A DNA stretch of 64,000 bases from an uncultured Calothrix sp. (GCA_937973965.1 CALJJQ010000039.1:62001-126000); one strand, 5' to 3'. Shown: positions 1 through 8,813, counted from the first letter of the stretch. Numbers and translations: made by a program. Notes: generated from the sequence alone by a model not told the origin.

Positions 1-849
1 TTCCCATTCGTATCGCGATCAGCGTTGATTTTCCCACTCCCTTGTAAATAGGGAGTGGGTACATACGTGAACATATCGCGTCTCTACGGGGATCTATGAG
101 TAGTGTAATGATTCAGATTGACCGGAGGGTATAGGGAAAAACTTCTTTCACAGGTTCTGCTGTCAGCAGTACATGTAGGCTACTCCCTATACCCTGATAG
201 TTTTAGGGTTTGTGAAAAATCCGGGTTTAGCCGTGATATGTAAAATCTCAAACCCTATATAAAAACCAAAAATAATTGTGATTTACAACAATTATGTGAG
301 ATCCACACAATCGTAATGATTACGCAATTCTTAAATTAAATTGGTTTTTAGTTTAGTTATTCTAAATTTATTGTATAATATCAATGCTGAGTATTTTTTA
401 TCAAAAATAACGAATATCCGATGCATTCCATAGATAAAAAATTATCTTCAGCAAGATAGGATGCGGGTATGTGTCTGTTGTGTCCACGCTTTAGTGTCAA
501 GACCTGAAAATCACGGGAAAAGTTCCTTTATTTGTTGGTAGGGAAAGATGAATGTTTTACCAGAAAATGCATTTTGTCAATATGTCCAAGTATATAAATT
601 ATGATGATATATTGTAGTTTTTTAGTCAGGAAAAGGTTGATAATATTAAGGTATGGAGAGTGGGAGTAAGGGACCTAGGGGAAGAAAAGTATCGAAATTT
701 TAGTGAAATGGTATTACCGCGATCGCTGGGTTATTGGGTTTGGCTTGTGGCTGATCAAAGAGATGTTTGAGATGGATTTTCAGGGGACGAATGCAGCGAT
801 GAGTGTGTTGTGGAGTCGATAAATTGTAATCAAAAGAGTTAGATGAATT
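1..849. other. Gene-poor, repeat-rich leader region
   Basis: I see no complete gene here. Bases 120-235 carry a dispersed-repeat type seen elsewhere in the window: a block containing CAGCAGTACATGTAGGCTAC, then CTCCCTATACCCT, then a TTTTAGGGTTTGTGAAAAAT stretch. Related pieces lie near 9570-9630, 56155-56215 and 61205-61250. Bases 240-660 are AT-rich with no recognisable structure. Bases about 688-822 look like coding sequence split between two frames and ending in TAA at 820-822 (see findings); I could not assign it to a family. Confidence 0.5.
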
Positions 850-852
850 TTG

Positions 853-1491
853 ATGCTATTAGAATTAAGACAACTGAGGATTCAACCGGGACAGCAACTA
901 TTACTTGAGGATGTTAGTTGGGAACAATTTGAAAATATTTTGGCGGAATTAGGAGAACATCGTGCAGCCATAATTTCCTATAGTCATGGTTTTCTAGAAA
1001 TTATGGTTCCCTTACCCGAACATAAAAAAGCCAAGGAAATCATTGGCGATATGGTGAAAATTTTATTGCAGGAACTAAGTATTGATTATGATGCTTTAGG
1101 TTCAACCACCCTCAAAAATGAAGCCATGAGTCAGGTAGTGGAACCAGATGCTTGCTTTTACATTCAAAATCAAGCGGCAGTTATTGGTAAAAATCGCATA
1201 AATTTAAATATAGATCCACCTCCAGATTTAGCGATAGAAATTGATATAACTTCCCGCACAAAATTGGATAACTACCAAATGTTGGGAGTTCCAGAACTGT
1301 GGCGATATGGAAAACAAGGGTTAAAAATTCATGTTTTGGAAAATGGCAAATATGTAGAATCAAATTTTAGTCCTACTTTTCCAGGTATCCCGATAATTGA
1401 GCTAGTAAATCAATACATCCAGCAGAGTCAAGTTATTGGAAGCAGTCAAGCAATTCGAGCTTTTAAAGATTGGCTATGGGATCACATTTAA
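853..1491 (+). CDS. Uma2 family endonuclease (DUF820)
   Basis: Predicted nuclease of the Uma2 (DUF820) family, which has a PD-(D/E)XK-like fold and is greatly expanded in cyanobacteria. Its biological role is largely unknown. The family pattern is visible: EPDACFYI in the middle, then PPDLAIEIDITSRT with the acidic residues expected at the active site, followed by a pattern (YQMLGVPELWRY) that corresponds to the usual YxxxGVxEYW region. The 212 residues are close to the usual family length of about 190-210. I start at ATG 853; a TTG lies just before it at 850, and no strong ribosome binding site separates the two. It stands alone, with no obvious operon partner. A second, different Uma2 gene lies at 4935 and two Uma2 relics occur at 4733 and 34805. 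Family call is firm; activity is inferred. Confidence 0.85.
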   Translation: MLLELRQLRIQPGQQLLLEDVSWEQFENILAELGEHRAAIISYSHGFLEIMVPLPEHKKAKEIIGDMVKILLQELSIDYDALGSTTLKNEAMSQVVEPDACFYIQNQAAVIGKNRINLNIDPPPDLAIEIDITSRTKLDNYQMLGVPELWRYGKQGLKIHVLENGKYVESNFSPTFPGIPIIELVNQYIQQSQVIGSSQAIRAFKDWLWDHI

Positions 1492-1642
1492 TTTTGGTTT
1501 GAATCTGAAATGGGAGTCAGGTAAACTTTCTTCCGTAGCGGTCGGGAAAAAGTCCCCCTATCTCCCGTTCTACAAAATTTTTATTGTGTTACAACCGACA
1601 TTATCCATTCATTGCCCGATTTCGCAACACCCCTTCCGTACA

Positions 1643-1807
1643 TCACCACAACAAACTGGGCAAACTCGCAATTACCGTCGCAACTAAAGTCCATAACGAA
1701 AATTTAGGAATATCAGCATCTTCTAAGGCAGACGACATTTGCGAAAATGAGGCCAACATCCCCACTAACAAAACGACAAAAAAAGATAAATATCTTCCTG
1801 TAGACAT
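1643..1807 (-). CDS. Small hydrophobic protein, 54 residues
   Basis: An unrecognised small protein of 54 residues. Residues about 5-20 form a hydrophobic segment (LSFFVVLLVGMLASF) and a second hydrophobic stretch (WTLVATVIASLPSLLW) ends the protein, with an acidic linker (ALEDADIP) between them. It therefore looks like a secreted or two-helix membrane peptide. The start is chosen at ATG 1807 because AAGGAG sits 5 bases upstream on the minus strand, an almost perfect ribosome binding site. An upstream in-frame ATG at 1834 lacks one. That site is the main reason to call it a gene. No function can be assigned. Confidence 0.55.
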   Translation of the reverse strand: MSTGRYLSFFVVLLVGMLASFSQMSSALEDADIPKFSLWTLVATVIASLPSLLW

Positions 1808-2226
1808 ATTGACTCCTTGTGACTTATTTACCATACCAAGAGGTAGTAAAGTTGGCAGTCAGCTTGAATACAAAGCAATTCCTGTTTAATCAATTTTTGA
1901 AAATAATGAAGTTATCGTGATATGAGTAGTCGAATTGACAAAAAGCGGGTTTGGACATACTTCACGATTCCGGTGAGATTAACAGAGATTTTAGATTAGC
2001 AAGAAGATTGTATCCGGGCTATATACTCTAGACTAGAATAAATAGTTCTGCTGTTAACATAGACAAAGTAAGCCATCGTGAATCCAATAGTCAAACCAAA
2101 GTAAATTACCTAGAATCAAACACCAGTGGGCATCTGAACCAATTACGATGGGGAAACCAAATCAGCTTGTCAAAAGTCTGGTTTCAAAATGGGTAACAGC
2201 AACAGCCCCTACCAGCCCGATAGCCT
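1808..2226. other. Intergenic region between divergent genes
   Basis: No gene is supported here. It separates the small minus-strand gene from the DUF3038 gene and should carry promoters for both. I see no convincing -10/-35 pair and no clear repeat. Confidence 0.4.
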
Positions 2227-2832
2227 ATGCTAAAAGTTATGCACCCTGCCGCGAACTCACCCACCCCGACATCTCAGTGGGAGGATCTAACTCAAATAAC
2301 TACCCCCGGTGTAGTTGAATGGACAAATATCAAAACCCAGCTCGATTTAATTTTATTGGCGCTGGAGGCTTTAACTGGCATTGGTTCGGAAGCCATGCTA
2401 GCTGCGGCGATTGATCTTGGTTTAGAGTCAAAAGTTCCCGACCGTGTGGCTTTGTGGCGGTTACGCCAATCAAATCCGATGCGTAAGGGACAGGGAGGGC
2501 GAAAGAAACTGGATGTCGAAGAAGCGCGATCGCTTGTTTTGATTACCTGTCATCTGGCCAAACAAAACCAGGAATTAATTCGACGTGCGGTGAGTTTACT
2601 TGAACAAGTAGCAGAAAGCGATCGCGAACCCCATCAAACCGAATTACTGGGAGATTACATCGATGAGTTTTGTAATACCTATCAAGAAAGGATGGAGGAG
2701 GAAGTCCCCACTGCAATCGACTCACTGACCAATTTGGCATTGAAGTTGTTGATTGATCTGCTATTTTATAGCGGTCCGGGCGGACATCGTCGTCTTTGGC
2801 TCGCATTAATTGACCGCTCAACTAATTTTTAG
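2227..2832 (+). CDS. DUF3038 domain protein, cyanobacterial
   Basis: A 201-residue protein of the DUF3038 family, which is restricted to cyanobacteria and has no established function. The recognisable core runs from about residue 30 (EWTNIKTQLDLILLALEALT) through GSEAMLAAAIDLGLESKVPDRVALWRLR and on to the FYSGPGGHRRLWLALIDR motif near the C-terminus. It is mainly helical and soluble, with no signal peptide. It is followed 118 bases later by a DUF4335 gene on the same strand. These two families are commonly neighbours in cyanobacterial genomes, so a shared complex or pathway is plausible but unproven. The start ATG at 2227 is followed by another at 2239, so the first four residues are uncertain. 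Confidence 0.8.
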   Translation: MLKVMHPAANSPTPTSQWEDLTQITTPGVVEWTNIKTQLDLILLALEALTGIGSEAMLAAAIDLGLESKVPDRVALWRLRQSNPMRKGQGGRKKLDVEEARSLVLITCHLAKQNQELIRRAVSLLEQVAESDREPHQTELLGDYIDEFCNTYQERMEEEVPTAIDSLTNLALKLLIDLLFYSGPGGHRRLWLALIDRSTNF

Positions 2833-2950
2833 ATTTTGGGTTTGTGTTGCATCCAGATTCATAATCTATCGCTTTTAGACAGAACTTCCTCACAAACAAG
2901 TAGTACGTCTTACCAAATCCAAAATCCACCCATTTTAATGCAATTCTGCC

Positions 2951-4567
2951 ATGCCTCGATCAAATCCTGTTATCCGTCGCTACACACCACCCACATGCAC
3001 CCTAGAAGTGCTTGCGGAAAATTCGCCACTCTCGAAGTGGATGAATAAGTCGGTACTTAAGCAAGTCAGATTTGAATTACGGCTCCTAGAACCCCAAACT
3101 GCGGCTTCTCTTCCAGACAAACCCCATGTCAACAAAGATGGATTAGTCATTATTCGCGGCGATCGCGATCAGCTGGAAGCTCTGAGTACAGCCGTCCGCG
3201 ATTATGTGCGAAAATTTCTACAAGCCCCTCCCGATAGCTTTTGGGATATCTACGGAAATAAAAGTTCATCAGAAAAAACAATTCAAGATTCCCCTGGAAA
3301 GGCTGAATCCAAAGCAGTGCAGCAAAAGTTACCACCAACTGCTGTCTTAAATAATCAGTATTTACAAAATCCTGGTTCACAAATCCATTTACAACCCAGT
3401 AATTATCTCAGCCACAATTTGTTTTTGGGAAATTTGTCATCCTCCCAACCCCATCCCAGTGTGAAACTGAGTTTATTACAATTATTTGACCTGGCTTCAG
3501 CTTTGGATCAATATAGTAGTGATGTGGTGAGTTTACCCGTCCTCAACGAGCAATCCAGTAAAGGTTGGCGAATTCCCAATTGGGCACCTGTTGCGGCTGT
3601 ATTGGCTGTGAGTGTGGGTTTAACCCCTCTAACTATCAATTACGTTAATAATACCCGTAGACAACAAACTGCGAATCAAGTCCAAAGTGACCCAGCCGAT
3701 CAACAAATAGCTCTGAAAGCCGACCCCGAACCAACTATTCCCCCAACTCCCACCACACCATTACCTACCCTAAAGGGATTACCAAGCGTACCTCCTCCCG
3801 GTGCAACTGTAAATGTTCCCAGTGCAGTGAATACACCCTCACCCCAAGTATCACCTAATGCTACTAGTATTCCTACCCCTGGAACCACACCAAATACAGT
3901 TGATCCTAACCAATTAGTTTTTCCCACCAATGCACCGGGAGTAGGGGGAAATATAAATATACCGAATACAGTCCCCGCACCCCCAACAATTGCCAGCGCC
4001 CAATTACCGAACACTAGTACAACCAGACAAAATTCGTCATCCACAGCACAACAATACACACCACCTACTCCCGGTAGTTTACCACCGGAGATTGCCAACT
4101 TACCGAGGGTCAAAGAAGTTCCACCAACTACGGGAACTACATCTGTGGCTGGAAAACAATCAGCAAATTCATCAGTGCCAAGTGATACCGTAGATACCTC
4201 CGAATTAATTCGCCGGATTCGCGAAGGTAAACCTGTTGCCACAGCCGAAAACACAGCTAACCGCAGTAGTGATAGTACCCCATTTGACACACCCCAAATT
4301 GCCGAAGCACGGCAGTTTTTAAGCAAACGTTGGCAAGTACCAGCAGGTTTAAAACAAAGTTTGGAGTACAGTTTAACCGTAGGTGTGGATGGGACAATCG
4401 AGGGGATTTTACCTTTAGGAAGTGCAGCTCGCACCTATGTGGATCGCACGGGAATTCCTTTGATTGGTGAAAAGTTTGTTTCTCCTAATCGCAATGGCCA
4501 ATCGATTCGGATTCGAGTGGTGTTTCGTCCGAATGGGAAGGTGGAGACTTTCCCGGATAACGATTAG
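2951..4567 (+). CDS. DUF4335 domain protein with membrane helix
   Basis: A 538-residue cyanobacterial protein of the DUF4335 family, function unknown. The N-terminal 190 residues hold the conserved part, beginning MPRSNPVIRRYTPPTCTLEV. A single hydrophobic helix near residues 214-231 (WAPVAAVLAVSVGLTPL) is followed by a long Pro/Thr/Asn-rich low-complexity linker, about residues 240-420. A small folded C-terminal region of about 95 residues (EARQFLSKRWQVPAGLKQSL onward) resembles TonB-like C-terminal domains in general layout, which is only an impression. The topology suggests a cytoplasmic N-domain and an extracytoplasmic linker and C-domain. The pairing with DUF3038 just upstream is typical. 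A strong hairpin follows the stop. Confidence 0.8.
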   Translation: MPRSNPVIRRYTPPTCTLEVLAENSPLSKWMNKSVLKQVRFELRLLEPQTAASLPDKPHVNKDGLVIIRGDRDQLEALSTAVRDYVRKFLQAPPDSFWDIYGNKSSSEKTIQDSPGKAESKAVQQKLPPTAVLNNQYLQNPGSQIHLQPSNYLSHNLFLGNLSSSQPHPSVKLSLLQLFDLASALDQYSSDVVSLPVLNEQSSKGWRIPNWAPVAAVLAVSVGLTPLTINYVNNTRRQQTANQVQSDPADQQIALKADPEPTIPPTPTTPLPTLKGLPSVPPPGATVNVPSAVNTPSPQVSPNATSIPTPGTTPNTVDPNQLVFPTNAPGVGGNINIPNTVPAPPTIASAQLPNTSTTRQNSSSTAQQYTPPTPGSLPPEIANLPRVKEVPPTTGTTSVAGKQSANSSVPSDTVDTSELIRRIREGKPVATAENTANRSSDSTPFDTPQIAEARQFLSKRWQVPAGLKQSLEYSLTVGVDGTIEGILPLGSAARTYVDRTGIPLIGEKFVSPNRNGQSIRIRVVFRPNGKVETFPDND

Positions 4568-4582
4568 TTTTTTCAGTGATAA

Positions 4583-4622
4583 TACCGCGATTTTCCACAG
4601 AAATCGCGGTAAACTAATTTTT
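4583..4622 (+). terminator. Probable intrinsic terminator after DUF4335 gene
   Basis: A perfect 11-bp inverted repeat (TACCGCGATTT at 4583-4593 and AAATCGCGGTA at 4601-4611) with a 7-base loop begins 16 bases after the stop codon. It is followed only by a mixed A/T stretch (AACTAATTTTTG) rather than a clean T-run, so it may instead be a palindromic repeat acting as a 3' stabiliser. Confidence 0.55.
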
Positions 4623-4732
4623 GAAAAAAAGCTATAGTACCGGATTTCTGACAAATTCCTAGACTTTTTAGGGATTTGGGAGTAGTGCGAAAATCAACCT
4701 TTAGCGATCGCTTGTTCAAAATGCAGGGTTCT

Positions 4733-4890
4733 GTGTTGAGAGAACTGACAGAAGAGGGTTCAACAGGAAGTTATTTTGGATAAAAATGGAATAATTTTTC
4801 CCTTGGAATTTCTAAATATACAAATTCCTATCCAGCAACTACTACCACTAGTTCAATAAATTATCCTCGTGTATCATCAAAATATATAAT
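4733..4890 (+). pseudogene. Relic of a Uma2 gene 3' end
   Basis: This stretch aligns by eye with the last ~130 bases and the downstream flank of the intact Uma2 gene at 4935-5513. Both share TGTGTTGAGA, GAGGGTT, TATTTTGGAT, AAAATGG, the TTGGAATTT...ACAAATTCCT region and the flank TAAATTATC...ATATCATCAAAA. The reading frame is broken, for example TAA follows TTTTGGA, and the rest of the gene is missing. It is best read as the remains of a former tandem copy. Confidence 0.7.
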
Positions 4891-4934
4891 CAAATCCCAA
4901 TAATGCGATCGCCTAGCAGTTGACCATATCCAGT

Positions 4935-5513
4935 ATGCAAACCCGTGAAACTACCTTTAACCTACGTCTGTGGACTGTCGATGAATACCATCGCATGGCT
5001 GCGAGTGGTATCCTAGATGAGGATGAAAGGGTGGAACTGCTAGAAGGTAAAATTATTTGGATGAGTGCGAAAGGTACAGCTCATCGTTCTGCTGTGGTCA
5101 GAACCGATTATTTCCTCAAGGATGCTCTGAGAAATCGAGCATGGGTATCTTCTCAAGAACCAATTACTTTAAATCAATATTCAGAACCAGAACCAGATAT
5201 TTCAGTGGTCAAAATTGACCCCCTTGACTACGCTGACCACCATCCGCAACCAGAGGAAATTTATTTAATTATTGAAGTTGCGGATAGTAGTTTAAAATTC
5301 GACCGGGAAATCAAAAGTAAATCCTACGCTCAAGCGGGAATTCGGGATTACTGGGTTTTAGATGTGGTTAATCGACAATTATATGTGTTGAGAAAACCAA
5401 CAGACGAGGGTTATCAACAAGAATGTATTTTGGATGAAAATGGCATAATTTCTCCATTGGAATTTCCAGATTTACAAATTCCTGTTCCACAGATGTTACC
5501 ACCAATTAAATAA
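4935..5513 (+). CDS. Uma2 family endonuclease (DUF820)
   Basis: A second Uma2 (DUF820) nuclease-fold protein, 192 residues. The typical family landmarks are present in order: an N-terminal WTVDEYHRMAASGIL segment, the ERVELLEGKIIWM strand pair, EPDISVVKI, then YLIIEVADSSLKFDREIKSK with the conserved E and K, then YAQAGIRDYWVLDV. It is more typical of the family than the copy at 853, and the two are clearly different paralogues. I start at ATG 4935; a TTG at 4920 would add five residues. A decayed copy of its own 3' end lies directly upstream, so this gene has been tandemly duplicated in the past. Role unknown. Confidence 0.88.
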   Translation: MQTRETTFNLRLWTVDEYHRMAASGILDEDERVELLEGKIIWMSAKGTAHRSAVVRTDYFLKDALRNRAWVSSQEPITLNQYSEPEPDISVVKIDPLDYADHHPQPEEIYLIIEVADSSLKFDREIKSKSYAQAGIRDYWVLDVVNRQLYVLRKPTDEGYQQECILDENGIISPLEFPDLQIPVPQMLPPIK

Positions 5514-5581
5514 ATTATCTTTCTATATCATCAAAAATATAACATCATCGGAAATTTTTCCGAATTGTTGATTTTTAGATG

Positions 5582-5786
5582 CGATATAGCCTCTTTCAGA
5601 GGAGCTGAACCCTAACGCGTCTCTACATCCACAATTCATCTGTCACACTCTTGTTTCAAATTGGTATTTAGGTAGGTGCAATTAAACATAAAACCACAAT
5701 GTAACCAATCATTCGGCGAAAAGCCTTACCCCCGTACAGACGCCATATAGCCTCTTTCAGAGGAGCTGAACGCTAACGCGTCTCTC
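5582..5786. repeat. Two direct copies of a hairpin repeat plus a dispersed repeat
   Basis: Bases 5582-5625 and 5746-5786 carry the same ~40-bp unit: ATATAGCCTCTTTCAGAGG, then AGCTGAAC and CTAACGCGTCTCT. The CCTCT-TTC-AGAGG part can form a hairpin. Between them, 5671-5742 is a separate repeat, present again in inverted orientation at 45973-46053. No coding potential is seen across 5514-6035. The ACGCGTCTCT tail belongs to the same GAGACGCG family that recurs across the window. Confidence 0.7.
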
Positions 5787-6035
5787 CCTACCTCACTACT
5801 CCCTAATCTTAACGACAATTTTTACCACCTACCTAATTATTGCAAATTTTCCGAAAATTGTATCTAAAACAATCAGAAACAGAACTTCATTATTTTCAAA
5901 TACGAATTTCCCACAAAAATGGATGTAACAAACTTTATTTTCTTTAGATTATTTTAATCGATTCACGTAGAACCATGTGTTTGAATTTAACTTAAATCAG
6001 TAAATTTTGTCAAATACAATACTCAGGAGAAATTT

Positions 6036-6536
6036 ATGACTGTATTAGTAAATCCTCTTCCCTTGAAGGAAGGTTCTAGGGGTGATGCAGTATATAGAAT
6101 TCAAGAGATGTTAGGAGTCTTAAAATTATACACTGGACAGATAGATGGACACTTTGGTCCAAGAACCAAAGAAGCGGTGTTGACATATCAAGCGGGAAAA
6201 AGTTTGACAAGAGATGGAATTGTGGGTCCAAATACTGCGATCGCATTAGATAATGATGCTTGGGCTGCACAACAACCTGTACTCAGGGAAGGTTCGAGGG
6301 GAGAAGCAGTCAGAGGATTTCAAGAAATGTACAGTAATTACTTGGGTTCATTGACCATTGACGGTGTATTTGGTCCGCAAACCAAAGCCGCAGTTATCAA
6401 TTTTCAGCGATCGCGTGGTTTGACATCAGATGGAATTGTCGGTTCCAAAACCTGGTCTGAGTTGCGCTCCTACTCTACCCACGACATTCCCACGGATCAA
6501 CGTATAAGTTTTATTTTTGAACCGCAAGGTTGTTAG
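6036..6536 (+). CDS. Protein with two peptidoglycan-binding (PG_binding_1) repeats
   Basis: A 166-residue protein built from two PG_binding_1 repeats. The first spans about residues 8-72 (LKEGSRGDAVYRIQEMLG to DGIVGPNTAIAL) and the second about 81-146 (LREGSRGEAVRGFQEMY to DGIVGSKTWSEL). Each has the typical GSRG.AV..QEM and DG.FGP.TK.AV..(Y/F)Q elements. No catalytic domain and no signal peptide are seen, so it would bind cell wall, or a wall-like ligand, without cleaving it. AGGAGA lies 6 bases before ATG 6036, supporting the start. It sits about 0.9 kb upstream of the injection-system genes on the same strand; a link to that system is only inferred from position. Confidence 0.8.
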   Translation: MTVLVNPLPLKEGSRGDAVYRIQEMLGVLKLYTGQIDGHFGPRTKEAVLTYQAGKSLTRDGIVGPNTAIALDNDAWAAQQPVLREGSRGEAVRGFQEMYSNYLGSLTIDGVFGPQTKAAVINFQRSRGLTSDGIVGSKTWSELRSYSTHDIPTDQRISFIFEPQGC

Positions 6537-6728
6537 GGACATTGTGGGAGGAATGTCCATACAGCTATACTTTACACTGTCAATAAGTCAGCTTTTTGTT
6601 TAGATGGTTAATGTTTGAAGAGACTTAGCAATGCTACATTTCTACAGTCATCTGTCAACAAACCGAGAGAATATCAGCCTGTAAATATAGCTTTCCTCCT
6701 CTACATGTCTGCAAGCACAAAGTGTAGG

Positions 6729-7229
6729 CTAATTAGTGGCAGTAGTTTCTGGTGATAATTCTGTAGATGGCGATTCCTCTGATGGTGGGTCAAATTTGAT
6801 TTCCCATCCCAAATACTCTTTAATAAAGGAGGCAGCCCATGCATATACCCGCTCCAGTGGTAATGCAAGTAATCTGAATAATGCAGAGGTCAACTCTTCC
6901 AGATTCGGTTGTTTTATTTCTAGCCAATTTCGTAAACTTTGACCACTCTGGAAAGCAATACCCCCCACCCAAATCACTAAAGCGACGACTAAAGCCAATA
7001 GAAATAGAATCACTGCGATCGCTTGTTTGAAAATCTGCCAAGTTTTACTACCTGCTTGTTGATAGACGATTGCGGTATCCTTGTCTGAGAGGGTAGCCCA
7101 CAGTTGGATTGCTTCTTGAATCGGATTGTATTCTGTGGGTTGGGTATTATCCCTTTTGTACAGGACTGGAAGATTTGGGGATTCCGTACTCTTTGTCACC
7201 AAAGTTTCTTGCATAGTTTTTGAATCCAT
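6729..7229 (-). CDS. Single-pass membrane protein, function unknown
   Basis: An unrecognised 166-residue protein. Residues 1-65 are polar, with a Thr/Ser-rich start. A strong hydrophobic helix covers about residues 69-93 (IAVILFLLALVVALVIW), followed by an amphipathic segment (LEELTSALFRLLALPLERVY) and an acidic, Ser/Thr/Glu-rich tail (about residues 147-166). It is transcribed divergently from the AAA+ ATPase gene of the injection-system locus, with 246 bases between the two starts. That shared intergenic region also contains a dispersed repeat (7294-7389). It could be an accessory membrane component of that system, but nothing in its sequence demonstrates this. Confidence 0.6.
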   Translation of the reverse strand: MDSKTMQETLVTKSTESPNLPVLYKRDNTQPTEYNPIQEAIQLWATLSDKDTAIVYQQAGSKTWQIFKQAIAVILFLLALVVALVIWVGGIAFQSGQSLRNWLEIKQPNLEELTSALFRLLALPLERVYAWAASFIKEYLGWEIKFDPPSEESPSTELSPETTATN

Positions 7230-7293
7230 TTGTTTAGAATTATTATAGAGTCCCCAATCGGCAGGAAATAAAATTGATACATTAGTTAATTAC

Positions 7294-7389
7294 AGCAATC
7301 CGATTTAAGTCGTGAAAAATAGCGTGCCGTTGGCTGATGACTGGTGACTGTTAACCGTTAACAACCCTACACGTAAGATTTCACAAATC
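7294..7389. repeat. Dispersed repeat, copy 1 (second copy at 39413-39500)
   Basis: The blocks GTGAAAAATAGCGTG, GACTGGTGACTGT, and the CAACCCTACA.GTAAGATT.CACA region occur in the same order and orientation at 39413-39500. The two copies differ by scattered substitutions and a short indel. No coding potential is seen. Confidence 0.7.
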
Positions 7390-7475
7390 CCGCTCGGACT
7401 GTTGTAGTAAAAAACTTCACCTCTTCTCTTGTATTCAGAGATTTTTATTCGGAGATTTACAATCCCAAGCCAACA

Positions 7476-8813
7476 ATGGTATCAAATATTCATACCCTGG
7501 AAATGGGGCTAAACTATTTGGCGGAGGTGATTCAATGGCGAATGGATGGGGAATTTCATGGCAATGGGAAGTCCCACAGTCAGCTACCAAATCCACCAGC
7601 AGATTGGCTAACAACTGAGAGTCCCCTTACCCACTATATTCGTAAGTATCAATTAGATAATGCCGCCCGGTTAACTTTACTGATTGCCCTAGCTCCCCAC
7701 CTGCAACCAGATTTTTTCGACCGCCTGATTATGGCTCAGTTACCGCAAGCTGGTGACTATCCCCAAATCGGTGGTTGGCGTGGTAAATCCCATCGGGGGT
7801 TTTTACCCACGGGGGAAACGGTAATATTTATCCTCAGTAATCATGACTTGGGTCAACGCCTATTACTTCAGCAAATTTTCAGTCAGGAACATCCCTTTGC
7901 TCGCGATCGCGTCCTGTATTTGGAACCACCTGGTGATGGTGAACCTGTGATGAGTGGGAAATTGGTGATGACCCAGGATTATGTTGACTTATTTGCCCAA
8001 GGACACTTTTCCCGCCCCCATTTTAGCCTGGATTTCCCTGCTCAACACATCACCACGGAGATGGAGTGGGAGGATTTAGTCCTTAATTCCCTGACTTTAC
8101 AACAAATTCGTGACTTGGAAGCCTGGATTACCCACGGCGCAACTATTCTCTACGATTGGGGAATGAAAAGAAAGTTAAAATTGGGATACCGTGCCCTTTT
8201 TTATGGTCCCCCTGGTACTGGTAAAACCTTGACAGCTAGTCTTTTGGGTAAATACACAAGTAAAGATGTTTACAAAGTAGACCTGTCGATGGTGGTATCA
8301 AAGTTTATTGGGGAGACGGAAAAAAATCTGGCAAATCTGTTTGCAAGGGCAGAAAGTAAGGATTGGATTTTGTTTTTTGATGAGGCTGATGCTTTATTTG
8401 GTAAGCGCACAAATGTTCGAGATGCCCATGATAAGTACGCGAATCAGGAGGTAAGTTATCTGTTGCAGAGGGTGGAAAATTATGATGGATTGGTGATTCT
8501 GTCTTCCAATTTCAAAAGCAACATTGATGAAGCTTTTCTGCGAAGATTTCAATCATTGATCCAATTTCCCATTCCCAACCCCAAAGAGCGATCGCAGCTT
8601 TGGCAAATGGCTTTTCCTCCGCAGGTCGAACTTACTTCGGAGGTGGATTTAGGTTATCTTGCTAGTACTTACGAGCTGACGGGTTCGGAAATTATGAATG
8701 TGGTGCAGCATTGCTGTTTGCAAGTATTACAAAGTGGTCATGCAGTGATTAACCAAGAACAGATAATTAAAGCGATTAAACGGGAATTTAGCAAATCCGG
8801 TAAGATTTTATAA
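7476..8813 (+). CDS. AAA+ ATPase of contractile injection system (Afp15-like)
   Basis: A 445-residue protein whose C-terminal half is a classical AAA+ ATPase. Walker A GPPGTGKT spans residues 244-251, Walker B WILFFDEAD spans about 297-305, and an RR arginine-finger pair lies near 356-357. The N-terminal 200 residues are a non-catalytic domain. AAA+ ATPases of this layout (Afp15/PVC15) are a signature of extracellular-type contractile injection systems and are needed for particle assembly or cargo handling. This one is the first + strand gene of the locus. It is separated by 863 bases from the cap gene, so it may have its own transcript. Homology to the Afp15 group is inferred from domain layout and context. 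Confidence 0.85.
   Translation: MVSNIHTLEMGLNYLAEVIQWRMDGEFHGNGKSHSQLPNPPADWLTTESPLTHYIRKYQLDNAARLTLLIALAPHLQPDFFDRLIMAQLPQAGDYPQIGGWRGKSHRGFLPTGETVIFILSNHDLGQRLLLQQIFSQEHPFARDRVLYLEPPGDGEPVMSGKLVMTQDYVDLFAQGHFSRPHFSLDFPAQHITTEMEWEDLVLNSLTLQQIRDLEAWITHGATILYDWGMKRKLKLGYRALFYGPPGTGKTLTASLLGKYTSKDVYKVDLSMVVSKFIGETEKNLANLFARAESKDWILFFDEADALFGKRTNVRDAHDKYANQEVSYLLQRVENYDGLVILSSNFKSNIDEAFLRRFQSLIQFPIPNPKERSQLWQMAFPPQVELTSEVDLGYLASTYELTGSEIMNVVQHCCLQVLQSGHAVINQEQIIKAIKREFSKSGKIL

Noticed and set aside
3700..4434. Long open frame of 244 codons antisense to the DUF4335 gene
   Set aside because: It is the mirror of the Pro/Thr/Asn-rich linker, giving a Gly/Val-rich composition with no domain, and it lacks a ribosome binding site.
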